The translations under genes and the position numbers were made by a program. Below the pieces are notes generated by a model, which was given only the letters and a program-made list of their open reading frames with translations, did not search any database and was not told where the DNA came from. From assembly GCA_016874795.1 (NCBI GenBank), contig VGTG01000034.1, positions 1 to 43,593 on the forward strand: 43,593 nucleotides of DNA, given 5' to 3'. The stretch comes from Deltaproteobacteria bacterium (GTDB taxonomy: Bacteria; Desulfobacterota; Binatia; UBA12015). Of the stretch, positions 32,659 through 41,395 are shown piece by piece (the first letter of the stretch is position 1; every line of letters starts with the position of its first letter).

Positions 32659-34164
32659 ATGGCACGACTCGCGATGCTCGTCCTCATCGCCGCGGCCGGA
32701 GCGAGCGGCTGCCTCTGGCGTCTCTTCCCCGAGCCGTACGCGGTCAACACGCCGGTGCTGCACTTCCTGCTCGGAACGTCCGCCGGGGCGCCCGACGCGG
32801 AGGCTCTCGAGCAACGCATCCGTGTTCCGGAAGGCTTCGCCGTCGCCGTCTACGCGGACGGGCTCGCCCGCCCGCGCTTCCTCGGCTTCACGCCCGCGGG
32901 CGATCTCCTCGTGAGCCAGCCGAACGACGGACGCATCCTCCTCCTCGAGCGGGATGCGAACGGCGACGGGCGAGCGGACGGCGAGCGCGTGCTGCTCGAC
33001 GGCCTGGCGTGGCCGCACGGATTCGACGTCCACGACGGCTGGCTCTACGTCGCACAGTCGGAGTCGCTCGTGCGGATCCGCTTCGACGCGGAGGGCGGCG
33101 AGGTGCACGGTCCGCTCGAGACGCTGGCTCCGCTGCCCGAGGGCGTCGGACACTGGTACAGGAACGTCCGGATCGGCCCCGACGGGCGCGCGTACGTGAC
33201 CGTCGGCTCGAGCTGCAACGTCTGCGAGGAGGAGGATCCGCGCCACGCGACGATGCTCCGCTTCGCGCTCGACGGCTCGGAAGAGGAAACGGTCGCGCGC
33301 GGTCTCCGCAACGCGGAGGGCTTCGACTGGCAGCCCGTTTCGGGAGAGATCTACGCGACCGAGGCGGGACGCGATTTCCTCGGCGACGACTTCCCTCCCG
33401 AGGAGCTGAACCGCATCGTCCCCGGCGGCTTCTACGGCTGGCCATACGCGAACGGCGAGAACGTTCCCGATCCGGACTTCGGCGAAGGGAACGAGGCCGT
33501 GATCGCGACTGCCCTTCTGCCCGCGCACCAGTTCCCGGCGCACACGACGCCGCTCGGCATCACGTTCCTTCGCGACTCGAGCTGGCCCGAAGACTATCGC
33601 CACGCCGCGCTCGTCGCGCTGCACGGCTCGTGGAACCGGAACCGGAAGCAGGGCTACGAGGTGGTCTCCCTGCACTGGAAGGAGGACGGACGGATCGAGG
33701 AGCGTGCGTTCCTCTCCGGCTTCCTCCGCGAGGACGACGTGATCGGCCGCCCCGTCGACGTCGCCGAAGGCCCCGACGGCGCCGCGTACGTCTCGGACGA
33801 TCACGCGGGAGCGATCTACCGCGTGTACCCGGGAGAAGGAGAAGGCGCGCTCCGCATCGCGTCGGGCCCACCGTCCGCAGCACCGGCGGCCGTCGATCCG
33901 CTCGCCGGGCTCTCCGAGCGCGAGCGCCGCGCTCTGGTCGAGGAGGGAGCCGCGCTCTTCATGCAGTGGGAATGCGCTCGCTGTCACGATCCGGAGCGTC
34001 GCGCGCCGGGTGTCGTCACGCTCCCGCTCTCGAACCTCGCGGCGCGCTGGAACGTCGACGGGCTCGAGGCCTTCCTCGCGCGTCCGCGCCCGCCGATGCC
34101 GACGTTTCCGCTGGGCGAGCCGGAGCGCCGCGCACTCGCCGTCTACCTGCTCGCGGAGCGTTGA
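32659..34164 (+). CDS. Sorbosone-dehydrogenase-like beta-propeller lipoprotein with c-type cytochrome
   Basis: A 501-residue exported protein: lipobox ASGC (Cys18), a six-bladed propeller of the PQQ-dependent sugar dehydrogenase/L-sorbosone dehydrogenase class (RIRVPEGFAVAVYADGLARPR, WPHGFDVHDGWLYVAQ, NRIVPGGFYGWPYANGENVP, VALHGSWNRNRKQGYEVV), and a C-terminal cytochrome c domain with heme motif CARCH (Cys439, Cys442, His443) and the Met ligand in MPTFP. Periplasmic sugar or aldehyde oxidation with electrons passed through the heme is expected. No pqq genes are in the window. Control by the divergent TetR is likely. Confidence 0.88.
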   Translation: MARLAMLVLIAAAGASGCLWRLFPEPYAVNTPVLHFLLGTSAGAPDAEALEQRIRVPEGFAVAVYADGLARPRFLGFTPAGDLLVSQPNDGRILLLERDANGDGRADGERVLLDGLAWPHGFDVHDGWLYVAQSESLVRIRFDAEGGEVHGPLETLAPLPEGVGHWYRNVRIGPDGRAYVTVGSSCNVCEEEDPRHATMLRFALDGSEEETVARGLRNAEGFDWQPVSGEIYATEAGRDFLGDDFPPEELNRIVPGGFYGWPYANGENVPDPDFGEGNEAVIATALLPAHQFPAHTTPLGITFLRDSSWPEDYRHAALVALHGSWNRNRKQGYEVVSLHWKEDGRIEERAFLSGFLREDDVIGRPVDVAEGPDGAAYVSDDHAGAIYRVYPGEGEGALRIASGPPSAAPAAVDPLAGLSERERRALVEEGAALFMQWECARCHDPERRAPGVVTLPLSNLAARWNVDGLEAFLARPRPPMPTFPLGEPERRALAVYLLAER

Positions 34165-34507
34165 GCGCGACCGCTCACACGCGCGAAGCGGCGCTCGCGA
34201 CCCGCCGTACGAGCCCCGTCGAGCAACACAGGATCCTCGAGAGCGCGGCGTGCAGCTCCGCCACGGGAAGCCGCTCTACGACCTGCTCCTCGGCGTGCTC
34301 GCGGCGGCGCGGCGGCGCGGGCTTCGCGCGGAGGTGCCGCCGATCCATCTGTACTACGTCCTGATCGGCTCGATCGGGATGATCTTCAGCCAGGCCGAGG
34401 AGTGCCGCCGCATCACCGGCATCGATCCGACGGCGTCCGAGGAGATGATCGAGGCGCACGCCGAGGTCGTGGAGCGCATGCTCCTGAATCTACTCGCGGA
34501 CGGCTGA
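34161..34507 (+). pseudogene. TetR-family regulator remnant with an internal deletion
   Basis: A TTG at 34161, overlapping the previous stop, opens a frame ending in a TetR-like first helix (RRTSPVEQHRILESAA). At about 34245-34250 the sense shifts to another frame that gives the C-terminal effector part (HLYYVLIGSIGMIFSQAEECRR, then GIDPTASEEMIEAHAEVVER) to the stop at 34507. The helix-turn-helix and about 90-100 residues are missing, so no DNA binding is expected. The C-terminal half could still be translated from an internal GTG. Confidence 0.6.
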
Positions 34508-34525
34508 CGAGCGCAGCGGCTCGGG

Positions 34526-35389
34526 TCAAACCAGCTCGACCGGGTCTCCGACCGCGACCTCGCCGGCCGCCTCGACCGTCGCGTAGACGCCGAGGTTCTG
34601 GTTCGCATCGCGCACGATCGCGCGCAGCACCGTCGGATCGCCCGGCAGATCGTCCACGGCGCGCGTCGTCATGCTGCAGCGCATGGTCGGGATCGTCACG
34701 CCGATCGTGACGCCACCGACACGGACCTTCCGTCCGCACCACGCGGTCTCGACGAATCCGCTCGTCCCGCCCGTGGGCTCGACGAGGAAGTTCGGCCGGA
34801 AGCGAGCGCGCTCGAACCGCGCCGTCGGAGCGAGCGCGGAGAGCGCGCGTAGCGACGCCGTGGTCATCAGGTGCAGCGGAGCGAGATCGAAGTACGTCCC
34901 GAGTGGCGACGTGAACTCGAAGATCTCGGGCGGCACGACGGAGAAGTCCGGAAGCGGCTCGTCCGGCAGCCGGCCGAAGATCTGCCGCAGCTCCTTCTCG
35001 AAATCGGGATCGTCGGGCTGTCCGCGGCGATAGTGATCTCGGTCCTCCGCCGGCCGAAGCGAGCAGAGCTTGACGGCCCGTCCGACGAGCGCCGAGAGCC
35101 GCGCGTCGACGTCGGAGTCGCCGCTGCGCACGCTCGTCTCGTCCGGCAGCGTGATCGTCACGGGAGGCACGTGCGCGGCGCTCGGCTCCGCTTCGTACGA
35201 AGCGCGGCAGCGCATCAGGACCGGCATCTTCTTCGCGCCGCGGATCTCCGCCGCTGCTTCGTCGCGAAGAGCCCAGCCGCGGTCGCCCGGAATCCCGCGC
35301 TCGCCCACCTCCGCACGCTCGCGGCGCTCGCCCGCCATCGACTTGACGGGATAGCGCCAGATCTCCTTCACGTGTCCGACGACGGCCAT
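34526..35389 (-). CDS. MOSC domain protein
   Basis: A 287-residue protein with an N-terminal MOSC beta-barrel (IWRYPVKSMAGERR, GDRGWALRDE) and a C-terminal MOSC domain (RFRPNFLVEPTGGTSGFVE, TIPTMRCSMTTRA). The Cys in PTMRC corresponds to the conserved cysteine that binds molybdenum in mARC or YiiM-type enzymes; a molybdenum-sulfur reductase role is likely, substrate unknown. Convergent with the TetR remnant. Confidence 0.9.
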   Translation of the reverse strand: MAVVGHVKEIWRYPVKSMAGERRERAEVGERGIPGDRGWALRDEAAAEIRGAKKMPVLMRCRASYEAEPSAAHVPPVTITLPDETSVRSGDSDVDARLSALVGRAVKLCSLRPAEDRDHYRRGQPDDPDFEKELRQIFGRLPDEPLPDFSVVPPEIFEFTSPLGTYFDLAPLHLMTTASLRALSALAPTARFERARFRPNFLVEPTGGTSGFVETAWCGRKVRVGGVTIGVTIPTMRCSMTTRAVDDLPGDPTVLRAIVRDANQNLGVYATVEAAGEVAVGDPVELV

Positions 35390-35422
35390 GGGCCTCCCTC
35401 TAGCGCACGGATCCGCGCGACG

Positions 35423-36052
35423 TCATCCGGCCGGCGCAGGGGATCCCTGCATCGCGAGCGCGAAGATCTTCTGCGCCGCGGGCCGCGCGAGCGCGGTCCG
35501 GAGCCAGCCGCGGGCGCGCGGGAACGGATGCAGGTCGATCTTCACGAGAAAGACGGGCGCGACGACCGCGGCGACGTTCAGGTCCGCGACGGTGAAGCCG
35601 CCGCCGAGGAGATGCTCTCGCCCGGCGAGCGCCTCCTCGAGGACCGCGAGCCGTCCGCGAAGCGTCGTCTCGGCCGTCGCTTCGACGGCGAGGTCACGCT
35701 CCGGCTCGGGTCCGCTCCGGCTCTTCAGGAGCGAAAGCATCGGCCCGTCGACGTCCGTCTGCGCCCAGATGCTCCACTGCACGGCGTGCGCGCGCCCGGC
35801 GGTGCCTTCGGGCGGCAGGAGCCGGTAGCGCTCGGAGAGGTAGAGGTTGATCGCGAGCGAGTCCCACACCACGACGTCGCCGTCGACGAGCGTCGGCACG
35901 CGACGGTTCGGATTCAGGCGCGCGAGCTCGGCGCACCCCGCCACTTCCTCCGCGGTGTGCAACGGGACGAGCTCGTGCTCGAGACCGCCTTCTTCCAGCA
36001 TCCAGAGCACGCGGTGCGTGCGGTTCGGTGGAGCACCGAAGACCCGGATCAT
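35423..36052 (-). CDS. Glutathione S-transferase
   Basis: A 209-residue classical GST: N-terminal thioredoxin fold (MIRVFGAPPNRTHRVLWMLEE, RRVPTLVDGDVVVWDSLAI with cis-Pro and the glutathione-binding Asp-Ser) and a helical C-terminal domain (GGGFTVADLNVAAVV). Substrate unknown. Shares direction with the PilT-like gene upstream (33-base gap). Confidence 0.92.
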   Translation of the reverse strand: MIRVFGAPPNRTHRVLWMLEEGGLEHELVPLHTAEEVAGCAELARLNPNRRVPTLVDGDVVVWDSLAINLYLSERYRLLPPEGTAGRAHAVQWSIWAQTDVDGPMLSLLKSRSGPEPERDLAVEATAETTLRGRLAVLEEALAGREHLLGGGFTVADLNVAAVVAPVFLVKIDLHPFPRARGWLRTALARPAAQKIFALAMQGSPAPAG

Positions 36053-36085
36053 GCTCGATCCCCTTCTCGGGCTTCTCGCCCGGTC

Positions 36086-37504
36086 TCAGCTTCGGAGGAG
36101 CTCCCGCAGCAGCTCCGAGTTCCGAGCGGCGGAGTGCGCCGTCTCGCGCGAGATCTCGCCGCGCCGGAAGAGATCGGCGAGCGAAAGCTCGAGAGAGACC
36201 ATGCCCTCCTCGCGCCCCGTCTGGATCTGGCTCGCGATGTGATGACCGCGGCCCTCGCGAATGGCATGCGCGACGGCGTGGTTCACGATCGTCTTCTCGA
36301 TCGCGGGCACGAGGCGGCCCGGTCGCGTCGAGGGGAGCAGGAGCTGCGTCACGATCGCCCGCAAGACGCTCGCGAGCTGCAAGCGCACCTGCCCCTGCTG
36401 GTACGGTGGGAACGCGTCGACGATCCGATCGATCGCCATCGCGGCACCGCCCGAGTGCAGCGTCGAGAGCACGAGGTGCCCCGTCTCCGCGGCCGTCAGC
36501 GCCGCGGCGATCGTGTCGGGGTCGCGCATCTCGCCGACGAGGATGACGTCCGGCCCCTCGCGCAGCGCGGCGCGCAAGCCCCCGGCGAAGCTCTCGACGT
36601 GGCGCCCGAGCTCCCGCTGGTGGATGAGCGAGCGGCCGTGCGCATGCTCGAACTCGATCGGGTCCTCGAGCGTGACGATGTGGTACGCGCGCGTCTGGTT
36701 CAGATGATCGATGAGCGCGGCGAGCGTCGACGATTTCCCCGAGCCGGCGGGTCCGACCATCAGCACGAGGCCGTCGCGGTACTCCGCAAGAGTCCGCAGG
36801 TCCCCGGGCAAGCCGAGCCCCGCGAGCGTGCGGATGCGCCGGTGGATCGGCCGCAACACCGCGGCGATACCCTCGCGATGCCGGAAGACGTTCGCGCGCA
36901 CGCGGCCGACGCCCAGGTCGAGACCGAGGTCGACGCTGCCGTGGCTCTCGAGCACCGCGCGCTGCGCTTCGTCGATGCGGAGGAGAGAGAAGATCCCCTC
37001 CGCCGTGCACCGCGTGCCGGGGATCTCCTCGACGTCGCGATCGACGCGCATCCGCGCGTCCGCCGCGGTCGAGAGGAAGAGGTCCGTCGCCTCGACCTCG
37101 AGGGCCCGCGCCACGAGCGGCTCGAGCATCGCCGCTTCCGCGACGTCGTCCGGGTGAGGTGGCCTCGCCTCGGCCGAGCCGGTCGCGCGAGCTTCTCGCA
37201 CGGGCCGAGCGGCGCTCGAAGCTCCTGGCCCGTCGGCGAGCCGGACCTCGAGCCGCTTCGTTCCGTCGAACTCGACCTCGAACGCCGTTCGTTCGCCCTT
37301 GGCCTCGAGCATGTAGCGATCGACGACGCCGGCGCTGCGCAGCTCCTCGACGAAACGAGCGAGGATGCCTCCTTCGAGCGCCGGCATCGAGAGCACGCGG
37401 CGCTCGCCGGCCTTGATCAGCGCGGGCACCTCCCCCGCGTTCAGGACGAGCGCTTCCGCGCCCTGCGCGAGCATCAAGTTCAGAAGAGCGTCGACTCCGG
37501 GCAT
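36086..37504 (-). CDS. PilT-like ATPase with a duplicated N-terminal domain
   Basis: PilT powers retraction of type IV pili. The 472-residue protein has Walker A GPAGSGKSST (251-260), the Asp box, Walker B region DVILVGEMRD and His box STLHSGGAAMAIDRI, and ends normally. Standard PilT is about 340-370 residues; the extra length is an N-terminal domain (1-90, DALLNLMLAQGAEALVLNAGEVP) resembling the PilT N-domain that is repeated at about 125-220 (LVARALEVEATDLFLSTAADARM). No other pilus gene is here, so an accessory retraction ATPase is possible. Confidence 0.88.
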   Translation of the reverse strand: MPGVDALLNLMLAQGAEALVLNAGEVPALIKAGERRVLSMPALEGGILARFVEELRSAGVVDRYMLEAKGERTAFEVEFDGTKRLEVRLADGPGASSAARPVREARATGSAEARPPHPDDVAEAAMLEPLVARALEVEATDLFLSTAADARMRVDRDVEEIPGTRCTAEGIFSLLRIDEAQRAVLESHGSVDLGLDLGVGRVRANVFRHREGIAAVLRPIHRRIRTLAGLGLPGDLRTLAEYRDGLVLMVGPAGSGKSSTLAALIDHLNQTRAYHIVTLEDPIEFEHAHGRSLIHQRELGRHVESFAGGLRAALREGPDVILVGEMRDPDTIAAALTAAETGHLVLSTLHSGGAAMAIDRIVDAFPPYQQGQVRLQLASVLRAIVTQLLLPSTRPGRLVPAIEKTIVNHAVAHAIREGRGHHIASQIQTGREEGMVSLELSLADLFRRGEISRETAHSAARNSELLRELLRS

Positions 37505-37570
37505 GCCCGCATTCTGGCAGGAGCCGGCGAACAGTTGCCAGCCGAGCGCGGCGCGGCCCGGCCCGGCCCG

Positions 37571-38977
37571 TCAAGCGACCGCGAGCACCTCCGCGACGCC
37601 CTGCTCGAGACACTCGACCAGGCGCTCCGGATCCGGAACCGCGGCCCGGTCCGTGTTGACGGCGATGCCGAGGTCGCCCTTGTAGCTGAAAAGAGTGATG
37701 TTGGCGGCGGCGCCCGAGAGCGGCCCGAAGCCGTAGATCTGCTCGATGCGCGCGCCCGAGAGGTACACCTCGGACGGCGGACCGGGCACGTTGCTCGTCA
37801 CGAAGTCGACGCCCTTCAGCATCGCGCCGAAGGCCGTCGTCGTGACCGCCGTGGGAAACCGGTTCAGGACGGAGCTGATCTCCTCGACGATCGGCAGAGC
37901 GGGCTCGTTGCGCTGCTTCTGCACGCGGTCGCGGATCTCGCGCATGCGCGCGATCGGATCCGGGATGTCGAGCGGCACGAGAAATCGGACCGGCACGAAC
38001 TGATTGCCCGCCTTCGTCTTCGTTTCGGAGCTCTGCAGATTGATCGGCATGCTCATGCGAAGCTCTTTCGCGTTGGCGCCTAGCGCTTCGTGGTAGAGAC
38101 GAAGCCCGCCGGTGACCATCGCGACGAAGGCGTCGTTCAACGTCCCGCCGGCCTTCCGTGCGGCCGCCTTCGTCGGTGCGAGCGGCACGCGGAGCGCGTC
38201 GAAGCGCCAGCGAGAGGAGCGGCCGCGCATCAGCGGGCTCGCGGGCTCCGAGACGGGTCGAAGGAGGCGTCCGACCGAAGCGAGCGCTCCCGTCAAGTCG
38301 CGCGCTGCGCCGACGGGATCGCGCGCGACACCGGCGAGGCTCTCTCCGAGAGCATTCCACGTTCGCTTGACGCGGTCTGCCTGCTTCCGGCGCTCGTGGT
38401 CGAGAGCGTCGAGGAATCGCTCCGCCTGGCTCATCAGGTGGACGGGCGGTGCGTCGGGCATCGGGTCGAGGTCGCTGTCCGGCTCCGGCTCGCGCGTTCG
38501 CTCGACCATGCTCCTCGTCATCCGCACGAGGCCGACGCCGTCCGAGAGCGAGTAGTGGAGCTTCATCACCATCGCGGCACGGCCCTCCTCGAGGCCGTCG
38601 GCCACGAGCAGCTCCCAGAGAGGCCGATCGCGGTCGAAGCCCTGCATCGCCATCGGCTGCACCATGTCGAGGAGAGCGCGCATCGAGCCGTCGCCCGGGA
38701 CGCGCGCCTGACGCACGTGGAAGGCGAGATCGAAATCGGGATCGGCCTCCCAGCGGGGCGGCGCCATCGAGTACGGATTCGAGACGACGCGCTCGCGAAG
38801 CCGCGGCACGATGCGCGTCGCGCGGTCGATCTTCGCGAGGAGGCGCTCCCGATCGGGCGCCCGGTCGAGCACCCAGACGACGGTGATCGTCGAGCGCAGG
38901 AGCGGATCCCGCTCGATGTGCCACATGAGCGCGTCGGCATCGCTCATGCGATTGTCGAACTGCACGCCTTCGGACAT
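37571..38977 (-). CDS. Wax ester synthase/diacylglycerol acyltransferase family protein
   Basis: WS/DGATs make wax esters or triacylglycerol from acyl-CoA. The 468-residue protein has PLWELLVADGL (119-129), the family SNVPGPP and NDAFVAMVTGGLR segments, and WS/DGAT C-domain sequence to the end (GFGPLSGAANITLFSYKG-like). The catalytic HHxxxDG is HYSLSDG (His141, Tyr142, Asp146), the second His being replaced by Tyr, so activity may be altered. Cytosolic and membrane-associated. Stands alone, 66 bases before pilT. Confidence 0.9.
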   Translation of the reverse strand: MSEGVQFDNRMSDADALMWHIERDPLLRSTITVVWVLDRAPDRERLLAKIDRATRIVPRLRERVVSNPYSMAPPRWEADPDFDLAFHVRQARVPGDGSMRALLDMVQPMAMQGFDRDRPLWELLVADGLEEGRAAMVMKLHYSLSDGVGLVRMTRSMVERTREPEPDSDLDPMPDAPPVHLMSQAERFLDALDHERRKQADRVKRTWNALGESLAGVARDPVGAARDLTGALASVGRLLRPVSEPASPLMRGRSSRWRFDALRVPLAPTKAAARKAGGTLNDAFVAMVTGGLRLYHEALGANAKELRMSMPINLQSSETKTKAGNQFVPVRFLVPLDIPDPIARMREIRDRVQKQRNEPALPIVEEISSVLNRFPTAVTTTAFGAMLKGVDFVTSNVPGPPSEVYLSGARIEQIYGFGPLSGAAANITLFSYKGDLGIAVNTDRAAVPDPERLVECLEQGVAEVLAVA

Positions 38978-39092
38978 CGCGGAACCCTCCCGCGCGGCAG
39001 TATAGGCAGGGTCCGCGGTGCAGAGCTACGCCTGCTCGAGCCCGCTTCGCTCCCTTGACGCCGGCAGCGCGGCCCAGCAGGGTGAGCGGGAC

Positions 39093-40340
39093 GTGGATCG
39101 CTCCAGGCTCCGCACCACTGCGGTCCCATCGGGCCGTTGGCTCGCCGTCGCCGCGGCGCTCCTACTTCTTTCCGGGCCCGCTCTCGCGCTCGAGCCGCAG
39201 GATCCCGAGTGGGAGCAGCTCCTCCATGCCTACCTCGTCGATCCGGAAGGCAACCGCGAGGCGGTCCTGGCGCTCGGCAAGAGCGGCACCGAGGGACTCG
39301 GCGCACCGGCGATCCTGCTGATCGCCGACGCGCAGTTTCGCGCCGGAGAGTACGGCGAAGCGCGCCGGCTCTTCCGTCAGGTGGTCGAGCAGGAAGAGGT
39401 CGAGGACCGGCCGACCGCCGCGAGCAGCATCGGCCACTTCGGGCTCGCGATGGTCGAGGTCGAGGGCGGCGACTTCGCCGGAGCCTACGAAGAGTTCGGC
39501 CGTGCCGGCGGGCCGGAGAGCCAGGTCGCGGTCTGGGCGAAGCTCGGCACGGCACAATCCGCGGCCGCGATCGGCAAGACCGACGAGGCGCTCGAAGCGC
39601 TGCAGGAGCTCTCGGCGACCGAAGACCTCGCACCGCCTCTCCGCGAAGCCGCTCTCTTCTCGGAAGCCTCGGTGCACTTGCGCAACGGCGACACGGAGAA
39701 GGCCGCGGCGCTGCTCGATCAGGTGATCGGCGGCTCGAACCCGCGACTCGCGACGGAAGCGGCGTACGCGAAGGCGCAGCTCGAGCGGAAGAACGGCGAC
39801 CCGCGTGCGGCGCGAAAGGAGCTCGAAGGCTTGCTCGCGAAGTGTCCCGACGAGAACGCCGGCGAAGCCGAGCCGTCTGCCGATGCCGATGCCGACGCCG
39901 ACGCCGACGCGAAGAAGGATCGAGAGCGTCGCCGCATGGAGCGTCGCCTGGGCGAGCTCGACCCGAGCGCCATCATGCAGGCGTGGGTGCAGAACTACCG
40001 CGAGATGCCGCTCGTCTCGTGGCGAGGACGCGAGACGCCGCCGTTCGGCTTCGGCGGGTGCTCGCTCGCGCGCACCGCGCTCGCGAGCCTCGAGGAGCTC
40101 CCGGTCGAAACGCCGGTCGTCGCCGGAGCGGGAGCTCCGCCGGCAGCGAGTGCGGGTGCGGGTGCGACGACCGGCGCCGTCGCCGCGACGTCGCTGCCGA
40201 ACGAGGTCGCTTCGGCGGGAACGAGCGAAGCGACCACCCCCGAGCAGACGGCAGAAGGCTCGTCGCTCGTCTGGCTCGGAATCCTCGCCGCGATCGTCGG
40301 CGTCGCCGGAGTGCTCTACTTCGTGCTGCGCCGCGGCTGA
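39093..40340 (+). CDS. Exported TPR protein with C-terminal membrane anchor
   Basis: Unrecognised beyond the repeats. About 415 residues: signal peptide (WLAVAAALLLLSGPALA), TPR-like repeats (about 40-245; YGEARRLFRQVVEQEE, DFAGAYEEFGRAG, TDEALEALQEL, NGDTEKAAALLDQVI), an Asp-Ala stretch coded by a GCCGAC-type hexamer run at 39881-39915, a Cys-containing PPFGFGGCSLA, an Ala/Thr-rich linker and a final helix (LVWLGILAAIVGVAGVLYF). The periplasmic domain should be tethered to a membrane. GTG at 39093 is chosen over ATG 39018 because of GAGCGGGAC upstream and the signal peptide. It is convergent, 7 bases from the barrel gene. Confidence 0.75.
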   Translation: MDRSRLRTTAVPSGRWLAVAAALLLLSGPALALEPQDPEWEQLLHAYLVDPEGNREAVLALGKSGTEGLGAPAILLIADAQFRAGEYGEARRLFRQVVEQEEVEDRPTAASSIGHFGLAMVEVEGGDFAGAYEEFGRAGGPESQVAVWAKLGTAQSAAAIGKTDEALEALQELSATEDLAPPLREAALFSEASVHLRNGDTEKAAALLDQVIGGSNPRLATEAAYAKAQLERKNGDPRAARKELEGLLAKCPDENAGEAEPSADADADADADAKKDRERRRMERRLGELDPSAIMQAWVQNYREMPLVSWRGRETPPFGFGGCSLARTALASLEELPVETPVVAGAGAPPAASAGAGATTGAVAATSLPNEVASAGTSEATTPEQTAEGSSLVWLGILAAIVGVAGVLYFVLRRG

Positions 40341-40347
40341 GCGTCGC

Positions 40348-41256
40348 TCAGAACTGGAAGCCGAGGCCGATCGCCGGGCCGTTCATCTGGAGGGAGAGAT
40401 CGACGTCGATCCCGTCGACGTTCTCCTCGACCTCGACGGAGTACGCCTTGTATCCGGCGTAGACCGAGAAGCTCGAGCCGAGGAACTTCCACGGCGTGCT
40501 CCACGCAAGCGTGCTGACGATGTTCCAGGCGAGGTCCGAGCCGATGCCCCAGCCTCCGATGTCGCCGCGGAACGTCAAGCTGAACAATCCGGCCTCGCTC
40601 CTCTCGAAGAACGGCACGAAGAAGCGGCCACCGACCATCGGATCGATGAATCGGATCAGCGACTCCGCGTCCCGGGAGAGATTCTCGCGCCCGACCTCGT
40701 TCGAGTAGCGATTCCACCGGCCGCCGGCGAGCACGTCGACCGCGATCGGCGACTTCGACGGCAGCGTCGTCGCGTACTCGAAGAAGCGGTACGCCGCTCC
40801 GAACTCGACGAGGTACGTCAGCGACTTGATGTTCGTGTCGACCTGACGGCGTCCGATCGGCTCGGTCGCGCGGACGGCGGAGAAGATGCCGTCGGTAAAG
40901 ATGGCGACACGGCGGTTCCGTGCCTCGAAGTGCAACATCGCGCCGCCTGCCTCGAGGCTGCCGATCAGATTGAGGACGTCGCCGACCGTGGTGTCGAAGC
41001 CCGCGCTGCGATCGCCGATCGAGACCCGCCCCGAGGTCCCCGGGATCCACATGTACGGAACGAACTCGAACTGCCAGCCCTCGAGGAGTTCCTCCTCGAC
41101 CTCCTCCGCGGTGGACTCTCCGCTCGTCGCCGGCGGCGCTTCGTCGGCGACGATCGTCTCCTCGGGCGGCGGAATCTCGTCCGCCCGCGCGCCGCTGGAG
41201 CAGAGCGCCACGAGGAGCAGCATCCCGAGCCCCACGACCGTCGATCGCTTTCTCAT
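40348..41256 (-). CDS. Outer-membrane beta-barrel protein
   Basis: A 302-residue protein with a signal peptide (GLGMLLLVALCSSGARA), a short acidic linker (EETIVADEAPPATSGEST) and then alternating polar-hydrophobic strands ending in the classical C-terminal ...GLGFQF with terminal Phe, as BAM substrates do. Segments such as AAYRFFEYATTLPSKSP and SFSVYAGYKAYSVEVEE are strand-like. No function can be read. ATG 41256 has GGGAG just upstream. Confidence 0.8.
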   Translation of the reverse strand: MRKRSTVVGLGMLLLVALCSSGARADEIPPPEETIVADEAPPATSGESTAEEVEEELLEGWQFEFVPYMWIPGTSGRVSIGDRSAGFDTTVGDVLNLIGSLEAGGAMLHFEARNRRVAIFTDGIFSAVRATEPIGRRQVDTNIKSLTYLVEFGAAYRFFEYATTLPSKSPIAVDVLAGGRWNRYSNEVGRENLSRDAESLIRFIDPMVGGRFFVPFFERSEAGLFSLTFRGDIGGWGIGSDLAWNIVSTLAWSTPWKFLGSSFSVYAGYKAYSVEVEENVDGIDVDLSLQMNGPAIGLGFQF

Positions 41257-41395
41257 CTCCCGCCCTCCAAGCCGCGCCGATCTATCACCGAGGGCCGCGC
41301 GTGGCGAGACCGGAGCCGGGGTGGCGCGGACGCTCGTCGCATGGTCGAATGCGCGCTCGGAAGCCTCGGCAGGTTCGGACGGAAAGGAAAGCACG

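Noticed and set aside
34871-38083. Open frame of 1070 codons on the plus strand, and a 1076-codon one at 35694-38924 on the minus strand
   Set aside because: Both overlap four recognised genes (MOSC, GST, PilT-like, WS/DGAT) in the wrong frame and have no domain; shadows of codon bias.
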